A stretch of 29,740 nucleotides of DNA, taken from Deltaproteobacteria bacterium. GTDB taxonomy: Bacteria > Desulfobacterota > Desulfobacteria > Desulfobacterales > SURF-15. The first letter of the stretch is position 1, and every line of letters starts with the position of its first letter. The DNA is taken from assembly GCA_024644775.1 (NCBI GenBank), contig JAHEHB010000011.1, positions 1 to 29,740 of the forward strand, in the 5' to 3' direction. The notes under the pieces were generated by a model. That model was not told the origin of the DNA. It did not search any database and saw nothing but the letters and a program-made list of their open reading frames with translations. This document shows, piece by piece, positions 23,757 to 29,740 of the stretch. Both the position numbers and the translations under genes were made by a program.

Positions 23757-25094
23757 GTGAATAGTATAAACGGCGATTTAGGAAGACCATATGTTAATGT
23801 TCATAAGGATAATGAGCATATCGACAGTTATTATTCCAGATCGTTAGGGAATGAACCTCCCCATCCCCAGCTCGATCAAGAAGTCAATACACCGGTTTGC
23901 GTAATCGGCGGCGGGATGGCCGGATCGGCCCTGACATTGGGGTTGGTAGAGCGGGGCGTGAAGAATCCGGTCTTAATCGAGGCGAATCGAATCGGATGGG
24001 GTGCTTCGGGTAGAAACGGCGGTTTCATCTCAGCTGGGTATTCTCTGCCACCCTTTGATATCGTAAAAAAAGTGGGGGAAAGCCAAGCAAAAGAATTGTA
24101 CGGCTTAACCCAATCTGCGATGAAACTCATTCGTCAGAGAATGGAAGGGGTTGAAGACCACCTCCTCGATCCGAACATGGGGATATTGAATGTTTCCTGG
24201 TTTGATAAAACAGAAAAGGTTCGATCATATGTTGAACGAATGAATGAGGTGTTCGGAGAGAAGTTTGAATTCTGGCCCCGGGAAAAGGTCCGTGAGTATT
24301 ACACAACGGATCGGTACTATGACGCTTATTTCAAGCCCGGTGGTTTAATTGCCAATGTTTTAAAATATACAGGCCACGTGGCGAAACTAGCTTCGAATCT
24401 TGGCGCTAGTGTCTATGAAAAATCTCCTGTGACAAAAGTTAAAAAAGTCAACGACCAATGGCATGTTACAACCCGGAAGGGAACCGTAATCGCCGATCAG
24501 GTTGTTTATTGCTGCAGCGCTTATATCGGTAACCTGAAAATGAAATTGGCAAATGCCACGCTTCCGGTGGCGACCTATGTGTTGCTGACAGAACCGCTGG
24601 GTGATCGAATGCAAACGGCGGTTCGTGCCTTTCATGGGGCTTCCGACAACCGTACGTCATCCAACTACTATCGTCCGCTGCCGGATGGCCGTCTGTTATG
24701 GGGGGGCCGGGTTTCAATGTTTCACCCCTCTCAGGAGGCGCTCAAGGTTGTCATGATGAAGGATCTCTTACATGTCTATCCGCAATTGAAAGGGATCAAG
24801 GCGGAAGTAGCGTGGGGCGGATACATGGGGTATACCAAACATAAAATGCCTCAGATCGGAAGACTGAAAGACGGTTCCTGGCATTGTCAGGGTTTTTGCG
24901 GGCACGGCATGTGTTCCACCGCAGCCGGAGCGGAAGTGACGGCTGCCGCCATCGCCAATGGGGATGAAACATATAAATTATTCGAACCATTCGGACTCGA
25001 TTACGCAGCAAAACCGTTTGGTTCGGTTGTGGCTCAAACCGTCTATTGGTTCTATCAAGTGAGTGATAAAATCAAAGAGTGGCGCGTCAATTAG
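23757..25094 (+). CDS. FAD-dependent amine/amino-acid oxidoreductase (PuuB/DadA-like DAO family)
   Basis: 445 aa starting at GTG 23757 (an ATG 2 bp upstream runs straight into TGA); GGGAGGAAA precedes it. After an SYYSRSL lead resembling PuuB, the FAD dinucleotide motif is VCVIGGGMAGSALTLGLVERG (~48-68). It continues with IEANRIGWGASGRNGGFIS (the GASGRNGG block of the family) and a C-terminal WGGYMGYTKHKMPQIGRL with CGHGMCSTAAGAEV. PuuB oxidises gamma-glutamylputrescine to the aldehyde; related enzymes act on D-amino acids, sarcosine or other secondary amines. The neighbouring GGCT-like gene fits a gamma-glutamyl-amine route, but no gamma-glutamyl ligase (PuuA) is in view. It ends 17 bp from the convergent MGMT gene. 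Confidence 0.9.
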   Translation: MNSINGDLGRPYVNVHKDNEHIDSYYSRSLGNEPPHPQLDQEVNTPVCVIGGGMAGSALTLGLVERGVKNPVLIEANRIGWGASGRNGGFISAGYSLPPFDIVKKVGESQAKELYGLTQSAMKLIRQRMEGVEDHLLDPNMGILNVSWFDKTEKVRSYVERMNEVFGEKFEFWPREKVREYYTTDRYYDAYFKPGGLIANVLKYTGHVAKLASNLGASVYEKSPVTKVKKVNDQWHVTTRKGTVIADQVVYCCSAYIGNLKMKLANATLPVATYVLLTEPLGDRMQTAVRAFHGASDNRTSSNYYRPLPDGRLLWGGRVSMFHPSQEALKVVMMKDLLHVYPQLKGIKAEVAWGGYMGYTKHKMPQIGRLKDGSWHCQGFCGHGMCSTAAGAEVTAAAIANGDETYKLFEPFGLDYAAKPFGSVVAQTVYWFYQVSDKIKEWRVN

Positions 25095-25111
25095 ACCCGC
25101 TCAATCAAAAT

Positions 25112-25435
25112 TTAGATACTAGGAAACCGAAAAAGAACTTCTTCAAAGTTTTTTACTTTTCCTCCGTCGAATTCGATCCCTTCGTCTTTAAGCATTTTGA
25201 TTTTTCTTTGTATAGCGGTTCCCGATGTCTTTCCTTGAAAGCCCCCAATCCGACCGGATGTGGCAACCACCCGGTGTCAGGGAACTTCGGGCGCATAGGG
25301 ATTTTTTCGCATAGCCTGTCCAATCCCCCGATATGCTCTAGTTTTCAGGGCATGGGCAATTTCTTTATAGGTTGTTACGCGTCCTTTAGGCACCGTCCTT
25401 AATAAATCGTAGGTTTTATCGGCAAAGGTTTTCAT
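25112..25435 (-). CDS. Methylated-DNA--protein alkyltransferase (MGMT/Ogt) with in-frame TGA as probable selenocysteine
   Basis: Reading from ATG 25435 gives 52 codons (MKTFADKTYDLLRTVPKGRV...NPYAPEVP), then TGA at 25279-25277. The frame then continues without interruption for 54 codons (HRVVATSGRIGGFQGKTSG...) to TAA at 25112. The joined 107-residue protein matches single-domain MGMT proteins end to end: the TTYKEIA helix-turn-helix, the arginine finger region AYRGIGQAMRKNP, and VP-x-HRVV-x-S-x-G-x-IGGF. The TGA stands exactly at the methyl-accepting cysteine of the PCHR motif, so residue 53 is probably selenocysteine. A SECIS-like hairpin follows. MGMT removes alkyl groups from O6-alkylguanine by stoichiometric self-alkylation. 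Purine-rich GAGAAGAGAA precedes the start; longer in-frame ATGs at up to 25504 are less likely. A nonsense mutation or sequencing error is the alternative. ORF callers will truncate it at 25277. Confidence 0.85.
25240..25268 (-). promoter_or_regulatory. SECIS-like hairpin just downstream of the MGMT TGA
   Basis: On the minus strand, starting 21 nt after the TGA, the apical loop GGUC (25255-25252) is closed by AUCC/GGAU (25259-25256 with 25251-25248). Below it come a bulged C (25260) and CCA/UGG (25263-25261 with 25247-25245). A weaker lower stem with G-U pairs extends to 25268/25240. Bacterial SECIS elements, such as that of E. coli fdhF, have a loop of the GGUCU type about 20 nt after the UGA on a stem with a bulged pyrimidine, so both distance and shape fit. 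Pairing was done by eye. Confidence 0.65.
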
Positions 25436-25492
25436 TTCTCTTCTCTCTCTCCTTAAGGGATAAGAGGGATAAGAACTTTCTTTCTTGAAGGT

Positions 25493-25523
25493 AGTGTATG
25501 GCAAGAGGGTGGTTGTGTGTCAA
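25493..25523 (-). promoter_or_regulatory. Weak promoter candidate for the MGMT gene
   Basis: On the minus strand TTGACA (25523-25518) is perfect, but the best -10 (TACACT, 25498-25493) is 19 bp away. The 157-bp gap after the upstream DapA-like gene makes an own promoter plausible. No clear terminator was seen after the DapA-like gene. Confidence 0.3.
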
Positions 25524-25592
25524 GAAAAAAACGCCCCTACATGCTGTCTGAGCTTGAATGGGATTTGGACTGCGGTCAAAAGCGACTCAACA

Positions 25593-26480
25593 TTACAAAA
25601 GATTTAACGCTGTTAATCCATCTTTCAGTCTGGCCCGTTGAGTATCTGTGAACGGTTTAAGCGGGGCTCTTGGATAACCGAAATCGAGTCCCCGCAATCT
25701 AAGAATTTCGTGCACCCCCACGATGGGAATCGTCATACCCTGAAGCTCCGCGAGGCGAACCATTTTTTTTTGAAGTTCAGCCGCTTTGTCAAACGTTTTT
25801 GCTTGAATGGTATTCCATAAAGACAGGTTAAACTCAGGAAATGCATTGGCAGTACCCGAAGTTATGGCCGACGCTCCCAGTAGCACCGCAGGGAGCATAA
25901 GTGCCGGCACGCCGTTTACCCATATGAAATCGGGTTTCTGAACCGTATTCATAAGGCGCATAAAGAAAATAATGTCGAAGCTGCTATCTTTTATACCTGA
26001 AATGCCCATTTCGGCGAGCTCCGACACCAAATCGGGGAGCAAACCATATCCAACGGCGGCTGGAAAGTTGTACACAAAAATCGGTATGCTCACTGAATCT
26101 AAAATTTCTTGAAAATAGGCTTTTATAGTTTCCGGCGCATGTTTATAGTAAGTGGGGGGAACGCTTGCAATGGCATCCACACCGCTTTTTTCTGCATGCT
26201 TTGCCAATGTTATGCTGGACTTTGTGTTTTGAGAACCGATATGGCAAATAACCGGTACACGGCCATTGACCGCGTCAACGATATTTTCGGTGCAGAGTTT
26301 TCGCTCTTCGACGCTTAAAAGCGGGCTTGAACCGAATGTCCCCAGTATGTAAAGACAGTGACAACCTTTTTCGATCAGCCAGTTCATATACGCTTTGAGT
26401 TTTGGTACATCAATCGCCCCGTCTACCGTGAAAGGAACAATGGGTGGCGGCATGATTCCATATATTTTTTTTGTAGTCAT
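25593..26480 (-). CDS. DapA/KDG aldolase-family Schiff-base lyase (second copy)
   Basis: 295 aa from ATG 26480 (MTTKKIYGIMPPPIVPF), which has GGGAGGAAAA directly upstream; the frame is open a further 29 codons but without a site. The Schiff-base lysine is in SGIKDSS and the tyrosine in FVYNFPAAVG. The substrate loop is LGTFGSSPLLS rather than GTTGE, so like the copy at 3627 it is probably not a lysine-pathway enzyme. Candidates are KDG/KDPG-type aldolase, N-acetylneuraminate lyase or 5-keto-4-deoxyglucarate dehydratase types. It stands alone, upstream of the MGMT gene on the same strand. Reaction unknown. Confidence 0.88.
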   Translation of the reverse strand: MTTKKIYGIMPPPIVPFTVDGAIDVPKLKAYMNWLIEKGCHCLYILGTFGSSPLLSVEERKLCTENIVDAVNGRVPVICHIGSQNTKSSITLAKHAEKSGVDAIASVPPTYYKHAPETIKAYFQEILDSVSIPIFVYNFPAAVGYGLLPDLVSELAEMGISGIKDSSFDIIFFMRLMNTVQKPDFIWVNGVPALMLPAVLLGASAITSGTANAFPEFNLSLWNTIQAKTFDKAAELQKKMVRLAELQGMTIPIVGVHEILRLRGLDFGYPRAPLKPFTDTQRARLKDGLTALNLL

Positions 26481-26586
26481 TTTTCCTCCCTCTAAAATGG
26501 ATTTGATAGATTTAAACGTTAATAACTTTATCTTCAAATCTTTACATATCTCTTCTCTATCTCTCAAAGTATCTTCATTTTGGCAA

Positions 26587-26617
26587 GGGGTGCGTTTGCG
26601 CCCGCCCCATTTTTTTT
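26587..26617 (+). terminator. Terminator-like GC hairpin with T-run
   Basis: GGGG (26587-26590) and CCCC (26605-26608) close a stem with inner GCG/CGC pairs and an internal bulge, followed by A and eight T. On the plus strand there is no gene directly upstream (the nearest ends at 25094), so it may be a relic of a lost gene or stop antisense transcription into this region. Confidence 0.35.
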
Positions 26618-26845
26618 ATTCGGAATTTCTTTAAGTCATAAACAAAATTCAATCCTCGATTTATTCAACCTCCCCTGGCCAGGCACTACTTTAATATCGC
26701 GGTGAAGGATCGCTATCTGGCAGCATATTAAGACCAAACGGCATCGGGTGCACGGTTTAGAGTTTGTTTTCATTCCAAAAGAGAAAGATGTTGGATAAAA
26801 GGTATGATGCTTTTCGGCAAGCTGATAAGGATTGATTTAAAACGG

Positions 26846-27032
26846 CTCTCTTGTTCGGAGAGTGAAAGAAAGCTCCCGGTTGTTTGATCCCCCGTTCTGT
26901 TCCCAGGTCGGGGGAAAACCCGGCTGTGAGAAACTCACAGCATAAATCTCCTCTTATTTTTTTCTATGCTGCGCCTCCTTTCTCGGGTCTTGTTTTCCCG
27001 ACTTAAAGAATTTTGCGCTTCCAGAAGCGCAA
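26846..27032 (+). other. Cluster of stem-loops, possible structured RNA
   Basis: Within 190 nt there are: CTCTC/GAGAG (26846-26862); TCCCCCG/CGGGGGA (26888-26894 with 26909-26915); the perfect 8-bp GCTGTGAG-AAA-CTCACAGC (26923-26941); CAGCATA/TATGCTG (26938-26944 with 26965-26971, competing with the previous one); and TTGCGCTT-CCAG-AAGCGCAA (27013-27032). A T-rich tract (26957-26963) lies inside. The density of helices in otherwise noncoding DNA suggests a small RNA or a mobile-element end. Strand and identity are unknown. Confidence 0.4.
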
Positions 27033-27456
27033 TACATTCTAACTAATAGAGAATATCGACAAAGTCAAGATTATCAAGTTCATTTAATTTGCCAGTATCC
27101 AAGTCCCCGAAACCATTTTGAAACAAATCACTTAGAATTCGAATAACCGTGGAAGATATTCATATCTAATCCGTAAAATCACGTAATCTAGTGTTCTTAG
27201 CGGATATTCCGTCGATCGAATCTCGTTGTTAATTCCAAATTCATACAGTTTAATTTCATTCCTACCAAAATGAGTTACAATATAACCACACACACGGATT
27301 ATTTCGAAATTGTCTCCGATTGTCTGTGTAACCTGGTGCCAAACGTGGATAGTTGCCTAATTTTATTGTACTTTTCATTCGAATACCTACATAAAAAGCC
27401 TTGACAGACGAAATTAATCTATCCGGTTATATCGAAAGCTCAAGTTGAGCCACGTC

Positions 27457-27660
27457 GGCGTTGAAGATAATCCGATTCGCGGACGTGTGAAACTCGCACA
27501 TAAGGGAGCGTAACACCGATCAGGGCTTTGAGATAAACAATGTATCATGAAAGATTCAACATGTAGTGTTCTATTGCAGCACCGTGATGCTGATCGATGT
27601 AACGCTCCCTAATGCACTCAGACAGTCACACGCGCACGGAATCGGATCACCTTCAACGCC
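27457..27660. repeat. 204-bp MITE-like element with ~70-bp inverted repeats
   Basis: The left arm (27457-27523) and the reverse complement of the right arm (27590-27660) share the order GGCGTTGAAG..., a central CGTGTGA, and AGGGAGCGT...CGATCAG. The outer 22 bp match at 20 positions and the inner 25 bp at 22, with a 4-bp length difference between them. The 66-bp core has no ORF. I see no target-site duplication. The pattern fits a non-autonomous transposon or the collapsed ends of an insertion sequence; family not identified. Confidence 0.7.
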
Positions 27661-27741
27661 TATTCCAGTAAACAACTGGAGCTTTGTGGATAACCGCGTT
27701 AATCTATTATATGCAAAGAAAGGAATATTGCTGTAGGGTTA

Positions 27742-28086
27742 ATGAAATCATTTATAAAAGTTATGAAGGCTTTGTCTGATCCGAATCGGATCAAAATTAT
27801 CAAACTACTCCAACAGAAAAAGAGGTGCGTTTTTGAAATCCAGGAAGCCCTCGGAATCACACAGCCAAGTGTTTCTAAACATCTCAAGATTCTGGAAGAA
27901 ACAGAGATGGTTGACTATTCTAAGGATGGAGTGTGGGTAAACTACTATCTGGCAAATGGAAACAATAGCCCCTATGTGGCTACCATGATGGGAAATCTAA
28001 AACACTGGCTGAATGATGATCCTATAATTGCTGAATTAATTGAAAAAGTCCCGTTTTTGGATCGTCAAGTGATATGTAAGAAATAA
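27742..28086 (+). CDS. ArsR-family transcriptional regulator
   Basis: 114 aa winged-helix protein: FIKVMKALSDPNRIKIIKLL at the N-terminus, the recognition region ITQPSVSKHLKILEETEMV (~45-63), and the wing DYSKDGVWVNYYL. One cysteine (C29, in KKRCVFEI) lies at the place of the ELCVCDL metal motif of ArsR, but without the second cysteine, so classical arsenite or cadmium sensing by that site is not supported. A second Cys is near the C-terminus. The ribosome site is weak (TAGGG). The genes it controls are unclear: downstream are aminotransferase remnants and, 1 kb on, alanine dehydrogenase. Confidence 0.9.
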   Translation: MKSFIKVMKALSDPNRIKIIKLLQQKKRCVFEIQEALGITQPSVSKHLKILEETEMVDYSKDGVWVNYYLANGNNSPYVATMMGNLKHWLNDDPIIAELIEKVPFLDRQVICKK

Positions 28087-28242
28087 TTTTTTATTACAAT
28101 GCATAGCTAAATAATAATATAGTCATATGGCATTGTCGCTTTCTGGATTTAGCAATTGGGAATTATTAACATGAAAGAAAGCTGGGTGGAGTCGACCTGG
28201 GGATTTAAATTAACAAGGATTACAATCCTCGAGGTGAATTTC

Positions 28243-28350
28243 ATGAAACGTTTTAAAGAATTCGATTTTGATACTGTTCTGAATTGTAAAGGCACAAAGA
28301 GTTAATAATGGTACAGCAAAGAGGCCCTCGATAATAATCGGATACCTTTG
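28243..28350 (+). pseudogene. N-terminal remnant of a PatB/MalY-type aminotransferase (C-S lyase)
   Basis: A 20-codon frame with a good site (GAGGTGA) reads MKRFKEFDFDTVLNCKGTKS, then two consecutive TAA codons, then WYSKEALDNNRIPL in the same frame before resemblance is lost. PatB/MalY cystathionine beta-lyases begin FDFD-x-V-x-x-R-x-G-T-x-S-x-x-W-D-...-P-[ML]-W. The Trp is exactly where expected with the two stops replacing two codons. This is therefore probably a dead fragment whose remaining ~360 codons are gone. The match is by eye and short. Confidence 0.45.
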
Positions 28351-29099
28351 ATAAAGAAAAAATAAAGGCAATACGAGAACAGATGCCGGCTACTACTGCC
28401 GTTCATTACCTAAATATCGGGACTAGCGGCCCACTCCCGAAAATGGCGGTAGATGCAATGCAAAAGGAAATCGAAAAAGAGTTCAGATCTGGAAGGTATC
28501 TCCCGTTTATCAAAGAGTTATACGCGGACATGGATATTGTCAGGAACTACCTGGCTGGGATATTAGGGGTATCCTACGAAGAGATTGGGCTGACACAAAG
28601 CACAACGGAAGGGTTGAACATCATCCTCTGGGGACTGAGTTGGAAACCGGGCGATGAGGTCATTACGACCAACATGGAGCATCCAGCAAGCCTCGCACCG
28701 CTGGCGTTGATCAAATCCCGATATCAAATTGCAACAGCAATGAACAGGCCCTTATTGTTGGGATTGCAAAAATCACTTGAGTATCTACTAGAGCATCTGG
28801 GCATCGACTGGATTACTGCACGGGTCCCGCGCCTGGCTCGCTACACACGCGAGCTAATCGGCAATCTCCCGGGTGTTGAATTGATAACACCTGAGGGGCA
28901 AGAAGCGGGATTTGTTCATTTCCATGTCAAAGGTTGGGGACCGCAGGATCTGTGTAGTCTTTTGAACAAAAAGAGATTCATGGTTCGCCCTGTTCCAAAA
29001 CCGCATTTGCCGATGCCTACAAGGATCTCTACCGGATTCTACAATACCGAGGAGGAGTTGGAACTGTTCGCCGAAGCGCTGAGCGAATTGATCAACTAA
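28344..29099 (+). pseudogene. Class V aminotransferase with large internal deletion
   Basis: The frame is open from 28338 and has resemblance from FDKEKIKAIREQMPA (~28347). A caller would start at ATG 28383 (238 aa). It continues YLNIGTSGPLP, QSTTEGLNIILWGL and TTNMEHPASLAPL (first third of the family), then jumps from IKSRYQI directly to ATAMNRPLLLGLQKSLEYL (last third). About 130-140 residues are missing, including the aspartate and the H-K-W lysine that bind pyridoxal phosphate. The C-terminal third is intact to PTRISTGFYNTEEELELF. Full-length relatives (isopenicillin N epimerase / cysteine desulfurase-like) have about 380-400 aa. Without the PLP lysine it cannot be a working aminotransferase; it overlaps the PatB remnant in another frame. 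Confidence 0.75.
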
Positions 29100-29133
29100 C
29101 CAATATAGTTATGTCTATTGGGGAGGATTGTAA

Positions 29134-29740
29134 ATGATCGTTGGCATATTAAAGGAGATCAAGGCTGAAGAAAATCGTGTGTCAATGACACCTGCCGGTG
29201 TGGAGATTATGAATCAAAACGGACATGAGGTGCTGGTGGAGAAGGACGCCGGTAGAGGCAGCGGTTTTGAAAATGCTGTATATGTTGAAGCAGGGGCAGA
29301 AGTTGTTGATACGCCAAAAGAAATCTTCGAACGTTCCGAGATGGTGATGCAAGTAAAAGAGCCCCAGCCCTCCGAATATGATCTTATCAGGGAAAATCAG
29401 ATTGTTTTTACATACCTGCATCTGGCTGCGGTAAAAGAGCTGACCCAGGCACTAATTAGGGCAGGTTCCATTAACATCGCCTATGAAACTATCCAAAAAG
29501 TTGACGGATCTCTACCCCTCCTTACGCCAATGAGCGAAGTGCCCGGCCGGATGGCAATTCAGCAGGGTGCCAAGTATCTGGAAATGACACAAGGTGGTCA
29601 CGGTATTTTGCTGGGAGGTGTGCCGGGGGTCGACCCGGGTTTGGTCGTCATTATCGGGGGAGGGATTGTGGGCGTCAATGCTGCCAAGATGGCGTGCGGA
29701 CTGGGGGCCAAAGTATATATCCTCGATATGAATCTGGACC
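29134..29740 (+). CDS. ald: Alanine dehydrogenase, 5' part
   Basis: The frame starts at ATG 29134 with GGGGAGGA 6 bp upstream and runs open off the right edge (202 codons visible of about 370). It reads MIVGILKEIKAEENRVSMTP (substrate Arg15), QVKEP with the catalytic lysine (~74), TYLHLAA with the catalytic histidine (~95), PLLTPMSEVPGRMA, GGHGILLGGVPGVDPG and the NAD motif VIIGGGIVGVNAAKMA. These are all typical of Ald rather than transhydrogenase or saccharopine dehydrogenase. It reversibly deaminates L-alanine to pyruvate and ammonium with NAD. It follows the dead aminotransferase by 34 bp. Confidence 0.95.
   Translation, partial: MIVGILKEIKAEENRVSMTPAGVEIMNQNGHEVLVEKDAGRGSGFENAVYVEAGAEVVDTPKEIFERSEMVMQVKEPQPSEYDLIRENQIVFTYLHLAAVKELTQALIRAGSINIAYETIQKVDGSLPLLTPMSEVPGRMAIQQGAKYLEMTQGGHGILLGGVPGVDPGLVVIIGGGIVGVNAAKMACGLGAKVYILDMNLD

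Larger units (their letters stand above)
26481..27741. other. 1.26-kb gene-free, AT-rich region
   Basis: I find no frame with a convincing ribosome site, length or family resemblance here, and composition is clearly more AT-rich than the flanking operons. It holds a terminator-like hairpin (26587-26617), a palindrome CCTGGCCAGG (~26675-26684), a cluster of hairpins (26846-27032), a featureless AT-rich stretch (27033-27450), and a long imperfect inverted repeat (27457-27660). Short frames such as the one ending FVFIPKEKDVG (stop near 26797) look like protein debris but match nothing I know. A promoter for the ArsR gene probably lies in the last 60 bp (TTGTGG-17-TTATAT, weak). Confidence 0.6.

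Noticed and set aside
25277..25504. Stand-alone 75-aa protein ending at the TGA of the MGMT gene
   Set aside because: It is the truncated first half of the alkyltransferase; the homologous second half continues in the same frame after the TGA.
26640..26800. Short frames (for example ending FVFIPKEKDVG) as a transposase remnant
   Set aside because: The segments are under 30 residues, lie in different frames and match no family I can name; left as unexplained debris in the region note.
27401..27432. Promoter-like TTGACA with TTATAT downstream
   Set aside because: The spacer is 20 bp and no gene follows for 300 bp; too weak to annotate.
27685..27693. Perfect DnaA box (TGTGGATAA, reverse complement TTATCCACA)
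   Set aside because: Only one copy, with no further boxes, no AT-rich unwinding repeats and no dnaA/dnaN/rep gene nearby; not evidence of an origin.
1..29740. CRISPR arrays, tRNA and rRNA genes, toxin-antitoxin or phage genes
   Set aside because: None seen: no regularly spaced repeats, no cloverleaf with a GTTCGA arm in noncoding DNA, and no recognisable phage or defence proteins.

Overview
This 29.7 kb bacterial window comes from a chromosome of roughly 50% GC and is dominated by organic-acid and sugar-acid catabolism and its transporters. The mix of TRAP and tripartite tricarboxylate (TTT) transporters, many stand-alone dehydrogenases and one probable selenoprotein would suit an anaerobic Desulfobacterota-like organism such as a sulfate reducer. 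That placement is inference: the window holds no rRNA, tRNA or respiratory marker gene.

Left third (1-16.3 kb, all + strand). The end of a TRAP large permease is followed by a beta-hydroxyacid dehydrogenase. Next comes a GntR/HutC regulator whose own promoter carries a perfect 16-bp palindrome, then a KDG-kinase-like PfkB protein, a KDG/DHDPS-family aldolase and a fructuronate-reductase-like SDR. A TTT transporter (tctB, tctA, tctC) follows. A second catabolic block then encodes an SDR, a D-2-hydroxyacid dehydrogenase, a MmgE/PrpD protein, two paralogous zinc alcohol dehydrogenases flanking a TIM-barrel isomerase, and an Ldh2-family dehydrogenase. Together they look like uptake of one or more hydroxy- or sugar acids, stepwise oxidation/dehydration, and phosphorylation or aldol cleavage to central metabolites. 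The actual substrate cannot be read from sequence.

Middle (16.3-25.1 kb). proA, proB and an M20 amidohydrolase form a minus-strand operon. Divergent from it is a TRAP operon dctP-dctQ-dctM followed by a gamma-glutamylcyclotransferase-like gene and a PuuB-like FAD oxidase. This suggests uptake plus gamma-glutamyl-amine/amino-acid processing, without a PuuA ligase in view.

Right part (25.1-29.7 kb). The most interesting gene is a minus-strand methylated-DNA--protein alkyltransferase (MGMT/Ogt family). The codon for its active-site cysteine (PCHR motif) is TGA, the frame stays open and homologous on both sides, and a SECIS-like hairpin with a GGUC apical loop follows. It is therefore a probable selenocysteine-containing MGMT that ordinary ORF calling truncates. 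Beyond it are a second DapA-family gene, a 1.26-kb AT-rich gene-free stretch (hairpin cluster and a 204-bp MITE-like inverted repeat), an ArsR regulator, the remains of two aminotransferase genes (PatB/MalY-like and class V) and the start of an intact alanine dehydrogenase. This end looks like decaying, rearranged DNA next to functional genes.
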